DNA of 64,000 nucleotides from an uncultured Alphaproteobacteria bacterium (GTDB lineage Bacteria; Pseudomonadota; Alphaproteobacteria; Micavibrionales; Micavibrionaceae). Both the position numbers and the translations under genes were made by a program. The notes beneath the pieces are model-generated. The model was not told where the DNA came from, searched no databases, and was given only the letters and a program-made list of their open reading frames with translations. The stretch covers positions 1 through 64,000 of the forward strand of contig CAMLJM010000005.1 in assembly GCA_946480475.1 (NCBI GenBank). Reading direction: 5' to 3'. Positions 43,688 to 54,335 of this stretch are shown here, piece after piece; position 1 is the stretch's first letter, and each line of letters starts with the position of its first letter.

Positions 43688-44122
43688 ATGCAGAGATTAC
43701 AATTTCCTTTTAAAAGCGTAACTTCCTTTGTTTTAGGAATATTGCTTATACTTTGTGCTTGTTCAACGCCCAGAAAAAGCGAGACGAGAGCTTCCAGTAT
43801 AGAAAACAAACAGTTGGAGGTACTTTTGCGATTGAATGATCTAAATGAACGAGCCTTCGTCTATCATAAAATCTGCTTAAAGACAGAACCTCTGAACGAT
43901 AGATTCCTAGAAAATTTTAAGACTGTATCAAATCAGTTATTTGATGAATGCCACTTATCATTGGAGTGGAAGCCAGAATATATTGTCCATCGTCTTCTAG
44001 AAAGACGTGAGTATATACAGAGTACATTCATAACCCTCCTTTCCGCAAAAGGTTGCCAATCAGACGGAGCCCTTGTTGTACAAGACCACTACATATTAAT
44101 GAGCCGGTACGGCCAAAACTGA
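43688..44122 (+). CDS. Island lipoprotein of unknown function
   Basis: 144 aa. Lipoprotein signal: basic start, hydrophobic SFVLGILLILCAC with lipobox LCAC (Cys25). The mature part is about 120 aa, mostly helical, with Cys in KICLKTE, DECHLSLEW and KGCQSDG. No family is recognised. It follows receiver copy 3 by 19 bases, so it is likely in the same transcript. Confidence 0.55.
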   Translation: MQRLQFPFKSVTSFVLGILLILCACSTPRKSETRASSIENKQLEVLLRLNDLNERAFVYHKICLKTEPLNDRFLENFKTVSNQLFDECHLSLEWKPEYIVHRLLERREYIQSTFITLLSAKGCQSDGALVVQDHYILMSRYGQN

Positions 44123-44277
44123 GTCCCTCTTTGTCTCAAACCAAAACAATAGAGTTGAATCGTGCTATTTTACATATTGATAATCACGAATATCTCATAC
44201 ACCGAAAGGTGGCCGCATCAAAAACTTTAGTTGCTCCATGTGGGCGGATATAGCTCCTTTATGAAGAGGATAAAGCG

Positions 44278-44304
44278 TCAATCCCAGTATTGCGTACCAT
44301 CCCT
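44278..44304 (+). repeat. attR-like direct repeat
   Basis: It copies the 3' part of tRNA-Val plus 5 bases beyond CCA (27 bp, one mismatch to 39719-39745). There is no tRNA 5' half next to it, so it is a pseudo-copy formed by integration. Confidence 0.8.
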
Positions 44305-44354
44305 CTTCCCACATTTCCGCCAAAAAGTGCATGTACCTTTGTTATGATGCGGGG

Positions 44355-44360
44355 TATAAT
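44355..44360 (+). promoter_or_regulatory. Probable -10 box of the Tad plus-strand genes
   Basis: A perfect TATAAT 40 bases before the ATG at 44400. The -35 region (TGTACC at 44332-44337) is weak. It lies about 50 bases inside the chromosome from the island's right end. Confidence 0.4.
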
Positions 44361-44399
44361 TACGTTGTTATTTTCGTCCCCTCCGCTGACAGGTCTGTC

Positions 44400-45113
44400 A
44401 TGAAATCCATCACGCTGAATGCCGCCCGTCTGGGCCCCCGTCTGCTCCTGAGTATCCTCACCCTTACGCTCTGTCTGTCCCTGCCCGCTTTTGCCGCCAG
44501 CGACGACATCATGCCCGCCATGACATCCGGCAACACCAAGGATTATTCTGCAATTTCGGGTGAGGAAACCCATCCACCCATTCGCATTTCCCCGGATAAA
44601 ACAGAGATGGTGCGGCTGGATGAAGATGCCGCCAGCATTATTGTCAGCAACCCCGCACACGCGAACGTGATGATGGACAGCCCGCGCCTGCTGCTGCTGG
44701 CGCCGCGCCAGCCGGGTGCAACGCAATTCACCGTGCTGAATGCGGAAGGCAAAGTCATCATGCAACGCCATATTATTGTGGCAGGCCCTGAAAAAAGCTA
44801 TGTGCGCGTTCGTCGTGCCTGCATCAATGGCAATAGCAGCTGTGAACCGACAACCGTTTACTATTGCCCCTCCGGCATTTGCCATGACGTAGAACTGCTG
44901 GCGGGCCAGGGTAACAACACCAATATGGTGAGTTCCGTGAGCGCGGGATCAGGTCCTGCGGAAACAAGCGGTGAAATACCTGATCCGGACGCCGCCGACG
45001 CCGAACTGGAAGAGGACGAAGAAGACAATGACTCGCCGATACTGACCAATGAGCAGGAAAACGAGCTGGAAGAACAACAGCAAGGCGGTCCTTCTGGTTC
45101 AACCGGCCGCTAA
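44400..45113 (+). CDS. Stand-alone pilus-assembly N-terminal-domain protein
   Basis: 237 aa from ATG 44400; an in-frame ATG at 44331 would put 23 residues before the signal peptide. It has a signal peptide (about 1-33, ending AFAAS). Residues about 60-135 (ISPDKTEMVRLDEDAASIIVSNPAHANVMMDSPRLLLLAPRQPGATQFTVLNAEGKVI) match the N-terminal domain found in RcpA/CpaC secretins. Four Cys follow (RRACINGNSSCEP and YYCPSGICHD), likely two disulfides, then an acidic tail. It resembles a detached secretin N-domain, probably working with CpaC (51824-53275). TadD follows. Confidence 0.8.
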   Translation: MKSITLNAARLGPRLLLSILTLTLCLSLPAFAASDDIMPAMTSGNTKDYSAISGEETHPPIRISPDKTEMVRLDEDAASIIVSNPAHANVMMDSPRLLLLAPRQPGATQFTVLNAEGKVIMQRHIIVAGPEKSYVRVRRACINGNSSCEPTTVYYCPSGICHDVELLAGQGNNTNMVSSVSAGSGPAETSGEIPDPDAADAELEEDEEDNDSPILTNEQENELEEQQQGGPSGSTGR

Positions 45114-45134
45114 TCAAATCTGCATAAACCAAGA

Positions 45135-46109
45135 ATGAAAATGAAACCGATGATGAAGAAAAAATCTGCCCGTTTTCTGCTGAATACCTTGATGATCAGC
45201 AGCGCCCTGATGCTCGCCGCCTGCCAGACCACGGGAACAACCGGCACAGGCGCCAAAGACCCTGTAGACGCAGCCCTGCAGCGCGCAGGATCAGAGCAAC
45301 AGACAGGCGGCGCACCTGAGTCACTTTCATCGATTGAACGCCTCTATAAACAGGACAGCGACAACCCCGATCTGGCCGTGCGTTACGCACGTGCCCTGCG
45401 TGATAATGGCCGCATGACACGCGCTGCCATGGTGCTCAATCCTATGATTGAAAACCCGAAAACGAAAACCGTAGGCGTTATCACGGAGTTCGCCGCTGTG
45501 CAGGCCGCCATGGGTAATTATGAAGTGGCTGAAAAGCACGCGCGTGCGTCTGTATTAAAAGACCAGAATTCTGCCGAGGCTTATCACGTGCTGGGTATCG
45601 CATTGGATGCACAGGGTTACAACAAACAAGCTGAAGTCGCTTTCCGCAAAGCATTGGATAACTGGTCAGGCGACCCGTCCCCGGTCCTGAACAATCTGGG
45701 CCTGAACCTGGCCGCACAAGGCTTCCTTGATGAAGCCATCAGCACATTGCGCCGTGCGGCGGCCTTGGCGCCAAACAAAATGGAAATCGAACGTAACCTG
45801 CGTATTGTACAGGCCCTGCAGGTACAGCCCGGCACCAATACCGTACCTTACGCTCAGACAAAAGCCGACCAGGATGCCGCTAAGAAAAAGGCATCAGCCC
45901 CGGCAAAGGCCGAAACAAAAGTAGAGGTCAAAAAAGAAGCCCCTGAGCCCGTGAAAATTGATTCCAAGGCAAAGCCTGATCCAGCAACCAAAAAATCAGG
46001 CGATATCGTGGTGGAAGATCTGAACGCCACCGACAAGAAAGAACCTGCAGAGGCAACAGCCCCAACCACCAAGCCCGTAATGGCCAAACCGCGTGGCTTG
46101 AATGAATAA
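45135..46109 (+). CDS. tadD: TadD-like TPR lipoprotein
   Basis: 324 aa. Lipoprotein signal ending LMLAAC (Cys30). TPR repeats run from about residue 65 to 220: DLAVRYARALRDNGRMTRAAMVL, GNYEVAEKHARASVLKDQNSAEAYHVLGIALDAQGYNKQAEVAFRKAL, NNLGLNLAAQGFLDEAISTLRRAAALAPNK. The C-terminal ~100 residues are Lys/Ala/Pro-rich and low complexity. TadD is an outer-membrane pilotin-like component of Tad pilus assembly. It ends in a terminator shared with tadC on the other strand. Confidence 0.9.
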   Translation: MKMKPMMKKKSARFLLNTLMISSALMLAACQTTGTTGTGAKDPVDAALQRAGSEQQTGGAPESLSSIERLYKQDSDNPDLAVRYARALRDNGRMTRAAMVLNPMIENPKTKTVGVITEFAAVQAAMGNYEVAEKHARASVLKDQNSAEAYHVLGIALDAQGYNKQAEVAFRKALDNWSGDPSPVLNNLGLNLAAQGFLDEAISTLRRAAALAPNKMEIERNLRIVQALQVQPGTNTVPYAQTKADQDAAKKKASAPAKAETKVEVKKEAPEPVKIDSKAKPDPATKKSGDIVVEDLNATDKKEPAEATAPTTKPVMAKPRGLNE

Positions 46110-46124
46110 TCAGGATCGTGAAAT

Positions 46125-46153
46125 AAAAACCGCTCTAATGAGCGGTTTTTTTT
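46125..46153. terminator. Bidirectional terminator between tadD and tadC
   Basis: An 11-bp stem (AAAAACCGCTC at 46125-46135 with 46140-46150), loop TAAT, and eight T on the plus strand; A-rich on the other side. Confidence 0.85.
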
Positions 46154-46164
46154 AAATATGACTT

Positions 46165-47118
46165 CTATCTGCTTGTGGCCTTAATAATAGTCGGGACAAG
46201 AATGATCACGAATAGCACAGGCAGGAAGAAGGCAATCATCGGCACTGTCAGCTTTGGCGGCAATGATGCGGCTTTCTGTTCGGCCTTGGCCATGCGTTCT
46301 TCCCTCAGATCCATGGAAATCACACGCATCGCCTGTGACACGGATGTACCGTACTGTTCAGCCTGAATAAGGGCTGTGGCAAAGTTACGCGCCGCGCCGC
46401 TGCCTACACGCCTTGCAAAATCCTGCAGCGCCGCGCGCCGGTCATTCAACATCGCCATCTCGGCGCTCAAGATACCCAGTTCTTCTGCCAACACCGGCGA
46501 ATGATCAGCAATTTCATGCGCAATACGTTGCACAGTCTGCTCAAGGCCAATACCACCCTGTACGCAAATCAGCATCAGATCCAGGGCATCAGAAAACGCC
46601 AAGTTGATCTCCTGCGACCTCTTTGTAATCTGGTTCTTCAGAAGCAATCGGGGCAGAAAGTAACCGGCCAGTACAGAACCCATCAGAATAAATAATGTTA
46701 TAACACGAGAAGGCGGCTCTTTCATTGCCGATATAAACGCCATCGCCAGCCCCATCGCCAGGAAGGGCAGCACAATCCGGATAATCATATATTTTACGGG
46801 TGCCGTGGGCGAACGAATACCAGCCATCAGCATTTGATCACGGACCTTATCGCCCATTTTACCCATCATCTGCTGCACTTTATAGGAAGCGGCAACAGAT
46901 TCGCTGGCGCTTAAATTACGCGCGCCCTTCTTGGCAACTTCCGCCCTGGTTTGGGCAAAAAGGTCCTTACGACGGCGTTCGATAACAGACTGGAAATGCT
47001 CTTTTTTCTCATTGCGGTTGAGCATCGGCAAGGCAAAGGCAATGAAGGACACCATCGCCGCCACTGCGCTGACGATGATCACAATCATTTCATTATTAAA
47101 GCCGCCTTCTTCGCCCAT
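46165..47118 (-). CDS. tadC: Tad pilus inner-membrane protein TadC
   Basis: 317 aa. It is a type II secretion F-domain protein with membrane helices at about 8-30, 112-130, 138-156 and 290-310. The F domain INLAFSDALDLMLICVQGGIGLEQTVQRIAHEI ... QDFARRVGSGAARNFATALIQAEQYGTSVSQAMR is diagnostic. With TadB it forms the inner-membrane platform for Flp pilus assembly. It lies 13 bases after tadB. Confidence 0.95.
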   Translation of the reverse strand: MGEEGGFNNEMIVIIVSAVAAMVSFIAFALPMLNRNEKKEHFQSVIERRRKDLFAQTRAEVAKKGARNLSASESVAASYKVQQMMGKMGDKVRDQMLMAGIRSPTAPVKYMIIRIVLPFLAMGLAMAFISAMKEPPSRVITLFILMGSVLAGYFLPRLLLKNQITKRSQEINLAFSDALDLMLICVQGGIGLEQTVQRIAHEIADHSPVLAEELGILSAEMAMLNDRRAALQDFARRVGSGAARNFATALIQAEQYGTSVSQAMRVISMDLREERMAKAEQKAASLPPKLTVPMIAFFLPVLFVIILVPTIIKATSR

Positions 47119-47131
47119 ATCTCTTACAGCC

Positions 47132-48103
47132 TTAAATTTTAAAGTTAATCATCGCCTTCATGACGAAGATCCCGATGCCCATCCATACAGCGCTCGCCGT
47201 CATCCAGAACTGCCCGCGGGGTGTTGTTAACAGCAACATCGCGTATTCCGGATTCAGGAAGAACATACCAAAACCTACCAGGAACGGCAGCGCACCGATA
47301 ATCATGGCCGAGGCCTTTGCTTCTGATGACAGCGCCTGAATTTTACGTTTCAGTTTGAAGCGCGCGCGAATAACACTGGCAAGGTTGGTCAGAACTTCGG
47401 AAAGGCTGGCGCCCGTTTGTTGCTGGATCGCCATACCTGTCGCGAACATCTGCATCTCAGGGATAGGCATGCGGCGCGCGCCCATGGCGGCGGCTTCGGG
47501 CAATGACATGCCCACGCGTTGCGATTCGTACATCAGCAGCATTTCTTCGCCCATGGGTCCCTCGAATTCCTGCCCGGCCATCTTAATCGCTTCGGTGACA
47601 GGCATACCGGCTTTTAACAGGCGCACCATGGCTTCCAAGGCATCTGCAAAATCCTTGAGGAACTTCTTCTGGCGACGCTGAGTTTTCCAGCGCAGGACAT
47701 AACGGGGAATGCCAAGCAGGCCTGTAACGGCAATCAGAACAATGGCAACAGGCGCCAGTTTGGCCAGGACAGCCAATCCCACACAAACACCCATACTCAA
47801 AAATGAAAATAACCAGAAATGTATGACTGAAATTTGCAAACCAGCCTGCTTCAATTTCATATCCAGAGTGACCTTTTTATCTTCACCCTCGTTATTCTGC
47901 TTCAGCTTCTTCGCAATTTCGGCGCGGCGCTTGTTTTGCGTGTCCTTGTCACCTTTATGGCGCGTTTCAGTAACGGCCTGACCGCGAATAATCGAAAGGG
48001 CTTTCTTATTACGCGCCTTTTCCATCTGCTTCATGGCCAGCAGGCTGAAACCCACGATGCAGGCAAACGCAACCAGGAATATGATGATGAATGTTATCGA
48101 CAT
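47132..48103 (-). CDS. tadB: Tad pilus inner-membrane protein TadB
   Basis: 323 aa. It has an N-terminal membrane helix, two mid-protein helices (about 98-130) and C-terminal helices, with the F domain FADALEAMVRLLKAGMPVTEAIKMAGQEFEGPMGEEM ... GMAIQQQTGASLSEVLTNLASVIRARF. It is the platform partner of TadC. The ATG directly follows the cpaF stop (48103/48104). Confidence 0.95.
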   Translation of the reverse strand: MSITFIIIFLVAFACIVGFSLLAMKQMEKARNKKALSIIRGQAVTETRHKGDKDTQNKRRAEIAKKLKQNNEGEDKKVTLDMKLKQAGLQISVIHFWLFSFLSMGVCVGLAVLAKLAPVAIVLIAVTGLLGIPRYVLRWKTQRRQKKFLKDFADALEAMVRLLKAGMPVTEAIKMAGQEFEGPMGEEMLLMYESQRVGMSLPEAAAMGARRMPIPEMQMFATGMAIQQQTGASLSEVLTNLASVIRARFKLKRKIQALSSEAKASAMIIGALPFLVGFGMFFLNPEYAMLLLTTPRGQFWMTASAVWMGIGIFVMKAMINFKI

Positions 48104-49738
<1,635 letters not shown>

Positions 49739-49755
49739 GATCTATCTGCCTGCCA

Positions 49756-51006
49756 TTATCCTTTAGCTTTCAGCTTCGTCAGCAAATTGCCGATTCCGCC
49801 TTTCTTATCTTCCTCTTCCTTGACCGCTTCGCTGCCTGTATCGGACAGAACATTTCTGACCGCCTTCATCAGACGCTCTACAATCTGTGAGCCTTCTTTA
49901 TCCTGATGCAATTTGCGCATCTGGCTTTCGCTGCTGGCAAAAAGATCCGCATCAAAGGGCAGTATGGCCGATACCCGACGGTCAAGACCTTGCTCAATCT
50001 GGGACTTGGAAACTTCGTTCTTGCTCGAATAACCCTGCATATTCACAATAATTTCGGCAGCTTCATTTGACCCGCCACGCAGCTCTTTGATTTCCTGCAA
50101 CAATGTGCGCGTTGCGCGCACTGAAGGCAACGTGGGCACAGTGAACAATAGAATCCTATGAGATTTGGTCAGAACGACACGGCGCAAAGCCGCCGATGAT
50201 TGTGAAAGGTCAACCACGACCACAGGATAAATGCCCATCAGATAATCAATCAGCATCTCATAATTTTGCGGCGATACGTTATCTTCCAGCATCACATCAC
50301 CACCACTGCTCAAGACAAATAACTTATCACTGGCCTGATGGATCATACGCGTCAAGGCATCTGTATTATTGTCAGCGGCCGCTTTAGCGGCATCTGCCAG
50401 CGTCGTGGCGGGTTCAAATTCCATACCGACACTTAAGGTAGACCATCCGCCTGAAGCGTCCAGCAAGAAAGTTTTTTGCCCCAGTATATCGGATGTGGAC
50501 CATGATATGGCCTGTGCCGCCACCGAAACGCCGACCCCGCCTTTGCCACCCATCAGCGCAATCAGGCGGCTGCCCGTGGCGCCAATCTTCTTGATCAGGG
50601 TTGCCGCAATATCATTCGCCAGCAATTCCGTTTTAATCGGCTTGACGAGATAATCACTGACCCCCATGCCGACAAGGCGACGGTATAGATTAACATCATT
50701 AACAGGGCCGATAATGATGGCAGCCGTGCTTTCGCTGCAAACACCGCCCAGGGCTTCGATCTTCTCGGTAAAGCCATCAGCAATTTCTTCGGTCTGGATA
50801 ATCACCAAGTCAGGCGAAGCATAACTGGTATAAGTGTCGATAGCCGTATTTACATCGCCCTCGACCACATCCAAAGTCACGCGTGCAAAACGCCAGTCGC
50901 TGGCCATCGCCGAAAACGCGGCACGTGTGTCCGCATCACGTGTAAACAATGTTACACGCGCACCGGGCAGTAATACCGAAGTATGGGATGTATCGTTTTC
51001 ACTCAT
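49756..51006 (-). CDS. cpaE: Pilus localisation ATPase CpaE/TadZ
   Basis: 416 aa. The N-terminal ~130 residues form a receiver-like domain (VTLFTRDADTRAAFSAMASDW, YASPDLVIIQTE, VSDYLVKPIK) and the rest a ParA/MinD-type ATPase with the deviant Walker A in MGGKGGVGVSVAAQAIS (about 153-169). CpaE recruits the Tad machinery to a cell pole. The receiver part lacks the normal phosphorylation Asp context, as is usual for TadZ. Confidence 0.93.
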   Translation of the reverse strand: MSENDTSHTSVLLPGARVTLFTRDADTRAAFSAMASDWRFARVTLDVVEGDVNTAIDTYTSYASPDLVIIQTEEIADGFTEKIEALGGVCSESTAAIIIGPVNDVNLYRRLVGMGVSDYLVKPIKTELLANDIAATLIKKIGATGSRLIALMGGKGGVGVSVAAQAISWSTSDILGQKTFLLDASGGWSTLSVGMEFEPATTLADAAKAAADNNTDALTRMIHQASDKLFVLSSGGDVMLEDNVSPQNYEMLIDYLMGIYPVVVVDLSQSSAALRRVVLTKSHRILLFTVPTLPSVRATRTLLQEIKELRGGSNEAAEIIVNMQGYSSKNEVSKSQIEQGLDRRVSAILPFDADLFASSESQMRKLHQDKEGSQIVERLMKAVRNVLSDTGSEAVKEEEDKKGGIGNLLTKLKAKG

Positions 51007-51132
51007 GGCTAGCCTAAGCAGGGAAGTAGGATTATGTATACTCGAGTCACAATTGTAGTCTTCCTAATAATTGCGCGAAAACGTTACTAATTGCTTACGA
51101 TCCTGCTGCGCCAGTTAAAGTTTTTTGGCGTT

Positions 51133-51807
51133 TTATTGCGTGGTGTAGGCGCCCTGCAATTGACCATTCGGTGTACCGTTACGATAAGGCTCTACAACGG
51201 CGCCGGCACGGCGGCCATCCCCGTCAGTTTTCTCAACACGCCGCCCTCCTAAATCTTCAGGATGCGCAACCTGACGGGCAATCATCGTATTCACTGAACA
51301 ACCTAATTTATAATCAAGGTTAATCTCAGCATGACTTTCGGTATAGCCCGGCATCATGTCGCAATCCTCCGGCCCTTCTGCGGTGATACTGTTATAACTG
51401 ATCACCATTTCAGAACGATCACCACCGCGATCAACCGCAAGAATGCGACCCTTAACGTTCTTAACACCACGTTCTGAAAGCGCCTGCTGTATGCGATACA
51501 AAGCATCCGTCGCCTTCATAGCTGTATTACTTTTGGAATAAGGATCATAGCTGACAACGATTTCAGCTTGACTGGAGCCATAACGAACATAATGAGCGGC
51601 CATCTGGTCATAGTCCTGATCAATCAATTCGGATACCAGATAACGCTCTGAATGGTCTTTCTCTACCAGTTGTATGGGGTTGGAAGTCACAGTAGTCGGC
51701 ATATCAATCTTGGAGCACGCCCCCAGGGTAAGCGCACTCAGAGCTGTCAACGCCAGCAAGATCTGACGCAATCCGGAATGGTTGAAGGCGATCGTGCGGC
51801 TTGTCAT
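51133..51807 (-). CDS. cpaD: Pilus lipoprotein CpaD
   Basis: 224 aa from ATG 51807, chosen because GGGGA precedes it and the peptide gives a lipoprotein signal (SALTLGAC, Cys31). It has the CpaD pattern: RYLVSELIDQDYDQMAAHYVRYGSSQAEIVVSYDP, then GCSVNTMIARQVAHPEDLGGRR near the C-terminus with the second Cys. It is an outer-membrane lipoprotein needed for Tad secretin assembly. It lies 16 bases after cpaC. Confidence 0.9.
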   Translation of the reverse strand: MTSRTIAFNHSGLRQILLALTALSALTLGACSKIDMPTTVTSNPIQLVEKDHSERYLVSELIDQDYDQMAAHYVRYGSSQAEIVVSYDPYSKSNTAMKATDALYRIQQALSERGVKNVKGRILAVDRGGDRSEMVISYNSITAEGPEDCDMMPGYTESHAEINLDYKLGCSVNTMIARQVAHPEDLGGRRVEKTDGDGRRAGAVVEPYRNGTPNGQLQGAYTTQ

Positions 51808-51823
51808 GCAGGTCCCCAAATCA

Positions 51824-53275
51824 TCATGGCATAATATAGCCATAGGATTGATCATCGCTCATCAATTCCTCTGGCATTTTACGTTTGTTGGCATATGTAC
51901 GGCGGATATTGTTGGCAAACATCTGGGCCAGATTGTTATTAGCCTTTTCCGGTGCGGCCTGAGCCTTCTTCTGAGCTTGCGCTTCAGCAAACGGCTTCAC
52001 CATAAAAGGTGTCACCATAACCACCAGTTCCGTTTCTTCGCGATCAAAACTGCGTGACTTGATCAGATCGCCAATAACAGGCGTATCCTTGATACCCGGC
52101 AAGCCTTGCATGGCCTTGACCGCCTGGGATTGCAGGATTCCCGCAATCATCAGGCTGGCTCCGCTTCCCATCTCAACAGTCGTAGATGCACGGCGCACAT
52201 CAATCGCCGGGATAGCAATGCCCCCAACAGAACTTACACCATTCGCACGGTCAAGAGACGATACTTCAGTTTGGATCTGCAGACTGATGCGGTCATTCGA
52301 CATGACAATCGGACGGAAGTTCAGGGAAACGCCGAACTGACGATACGTCACAACCAAGTTACCATTCTCATCAAGGCTGCTCGGAATGGGAATCTCGCCG
52401 CCCGCAAGAAAGCCGGCTTGCTCGCCTGATATCGCTGACAGATTGGGTTCAGCCAGAATGTTCAGCATACCCTCATCCTCAAGAAGACGGAGAGTCCCCT
52501 GCAATGGCGAAAAATCACCATTATCAAAGATGAATCCGCCAATAGCACGCGACTCAGCGCTCAAACCGGCGCCGCCATTGGAAGCGAGGAAACCATCAGT
52601 ATCACCGCCAAGATAATCAATATCGAAATCAGTGCCAATCTCACGCAGGGATGACCGCGCCATCTCCATAATCCGCACCTTCAGCATCACCTGCTGGTCA
52701 CCCTGTACATTCATCAGGTTGGCAATGTTGTTGGCATTACCGGCAATACGCGCCGCCAGATCCTGGATCTTGTTCGATGCATCAGGCGTCGAAACACGGC
52801 CCGTCAGCACAACCTGGTTATTGACAGTTTTGGCCCTGACATCTTTTTCATTAGGGAACAAATTATTAATATTATTCTGCAGTGTAATTTCATCGATACG
52901 CACATGGATATTCATGCGCTTCAGAATGTTACCTTCAGCATCCAGAGCGATAATGTTGGTATCGCCGATCGCCGCACCCACCATATAAAGCTGGTTGGAT
53001 TGCAGCGCCTGCACATCCACTACACTGGGGTTCGCGACCAGAACATCAGCGACAGGACCATCCACTTTAACAATCTCAGCCTTCCCCAGTGTCAGAACCA
53101 GTGTAGGGTCCTGATGCTGCTGCGCCGCCGATACTGTGACCAGATCAGCTTTATCAGCATAACTTTGCCAAGCGCCCGCCGTGCAAACCAATGCGAACAG
53201 CAGCACTGCCGCAAGACGCAGCATAATCCGGCGGGATGCACAGGATAAGTTTGTGGACAAACCCATCATTTTCAA
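51824..53275 (-). CDS. cpaC: Tad pilus secretin CpaC/RcpA
   Basis: 483 aa. Signal segment at about 14-40. The N-domain (LVLTLGKAEIVKVDGPVADVLVANPSVVDVQ) is followed by a BON-type segment (VNNQVVLTGRVSTPDASNKIQDLAARI) and the secretin domain with LLEDEGMLNILAEPNLSAISGEQAGFLAGGEIPIP, GASLMIAGILQSQAVKAMQGLPGIKDTPVIGDLIKS and the ETELVVMVTPFMVKP end. It forms the outer-membrane pore. It carries its own N-domain despite the extra N-domain protein at 44400-45113. Confidence 0.95.
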   Translation of the reverse strand: MKMMGLSTNLSCASRRIMLRLAAVLLFALVCTAGAWQSYADKADLVTVSAAQQHQDPTLVLTLGKAEIVKVDGPVADVLVANPSVVDVQALQSNQLYMVGAAIGDTNIIALDAEGNILKRMNIHVRIDEITLQNNINNLFPNEKDVRAKTVNNQVVLTGRVSTPDASNKIQDLAARIAGNANNIANLMNVQGDQQVMLKVRIMEMARSSLREIGTDFDIDYLGGDTDGFLASNGGAGLSAESRAIGGFIFDNGDFSPLQGTLRLLEDEGMLNILAEPNLSAISGEQAGFLAGGEIPIPSSLDENGNLVVTYRQFGVSLNFRPIVMSNDRISLQIQTEVSSLDRANGVSSVGGIAIPAIDVRRASTTVEMGSGASLMIAGILQSQAVKAMQGLPGIKDTPVIGDLIKSRSFDREETELVVMVTPFMVKPFAEAQAQKKAQAAPEKANNNLAQMFANNIRRTYANKRKMPEELMSDDQSYGYIMP

Positions 53276-53383
53276 TTCACTCAGGTTGTTACAGAGACAT
53301 TCGGAAGGAATGTCTCGGGAAGGTCTTTTAATAGTAAGCGATATTTTTGAAAAATGCCATACCCAGAAAATATATTACCGTAA

Positions 53384-54271
53384 TCACGGAGACACACCCA
53401 CTTCGTCTGACATATTTCCATTAAAAACACGAACGCTGGTCACACCGCCGCCGGTGCTTCCGCGTCTTTGCTCAAGCTCGTCAACCAATTCACTGTAAAT
53501 ACGTGTGATGCGGGCATCCGTGGCCGCCGGGGTACGCGGCATGACAACCTTATCATCACCCATACCGCGCAGGGCCAGTTCGATGGAGCCGACAGAACTT
53601 GCCAAAGCCAGTGTCTGTGCCTGACGCGGTGTCACTTCCAGCGTATAAACCTTGCCAGCCTTGACCTTTTCTTCGTTACGCGTCGCCGACTGGTCGACAG
53701 CCAACACCTTAATATTCTGCAAAATCGTTTCCGACGCACGACGGTTTACATTTCGCTGCAACACATCATGCACAACCGGATCATCACGGTCACGCATGGT
53801 AAAGCGCACACGGTAAGTCAAAATCACATCCACATAATCGCCAGGCGCCACAAAGCCACCCGCACTGCTGCCCGCGTTACCGGCAATCGCCACGGCACGC
53901 ATACCGGGCGTCATCGTCGCCGCCAGCCAGTTGACCTTGGCCGGAACCAGTGATGATTTCGTAATCGGCTCGTTAACCGCCATCGGACGGCGCACTTTAC
54001 CTTCAGCAATATCGGTAATTTTCTTGTTGCCTTCTTTCACCAGCAAACCTTCGAAAACGCCTGATTTCGGCCACTCTTGCCATTTAACATTGGTTTCGGT
54101 CAGCGCTTCACCCGCCTTTAGTGCCTTGGCGGCCACAACAATCTGCACGCGCGCCTCTTCTTTAACAGGCTGCTTCTTACGATCTGTCTTCAACGTCGCC
54201 TGCACCAGCATAGCTACCAGAACAGCTACCAGAAATCCGCCAGCCATAACGATCAAAACATTACGGTTCAT
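53384..54271 (-). CDS. cpaB: Pilus assembly protein CpaB/RcpC
   Basis: 295 aa. It has an N-terminal membrane helix (about 4-24), then a SAF domain (VQIVVAAKALKAGEALTETNVKWQEWP ... EGKVRRPMAVNEPITKSSLVPA) and a RcpC-like region (PGMRAVAIAGNAGSSAGGFVAPGDYVDVILTYRV, VYTLEVTPRQAQTLALASSVGSIELALRG). It is a periplasmic, possibly peptidoglycan-associated, part of the Tad machine. It lies between the prepilin peptidase gene and cpaC. Confidence 0.94.
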   Translation of the reverse strand: MNRNVLIVMAGGFLVAVLVAMLVQATLKTDRKKQPVKEEARVQIVVAAKALKAGEALTETNVKWQEWPKSGVFEGLLVKEGNKKITDIAEGKVRRPMAVNEPITKSSLVPAKVNWLAATMTPGMRAVAIAGNAGSSAGGFVAPGDYVDVILTYRVRFTMRDRDDPVVHDVLQRNVNRRASETILQNIKVLAVDQSATRNEEKVKAGKVYTLEVTPRQAQTLALASSVGSIELALRGMGDDKVVMPRTPAATDARITRIYSELVDELEQRRGSTGGGVTSVRVFNGNMSDEVGVSP

Positions 54272-54335
54272 GATCTGCCCTTTCTCAATTCTGTCCTCAG
54301 CATAACCTATTTTCAGGCGAAACGCGATGCGGCTG

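Larger units (their letters stand above)
39746..44304. mobile_element. Small genomic island at tRNA-Val
   Basis: It is bounded by the 27-bp direct repeat, distinctly AT-richer than its flanks, and contains accessory genes (antiporter, three receiver-like proteins, cold-shock protein, lipoprotein). No integrase or transfer gene is seen, so the element is either a remnant or was mobilised in trans. The flanks, tRNA-Val on the left and the Tad/Cpa locus on the right, would be adjacent without it. Confidence 0.7.
44123..44399. other. Right end of the island and junction to the Tad locus
   Basis: This stretch holds no convincing gene: an ORF at 44053-44253 overlaps the lipoprotein and lacks any signal or ribosome binding site. 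It contains the attR-like repeat and the -10 box of the downstream gene. Confidence 0.5.

Noticed and set aside
44053..44253. A 66-codon frame at the end of the island
   Set aside because: It overlaps the lipoprotein gene in another frame and shows no recognisable integrase or other motif.
39746..44304. An integrase gene in the island
   Set aside because: None of the frames shows the RxxHxxxR...Y pattern of tyrosine recombinases or a serine recombinase motif.
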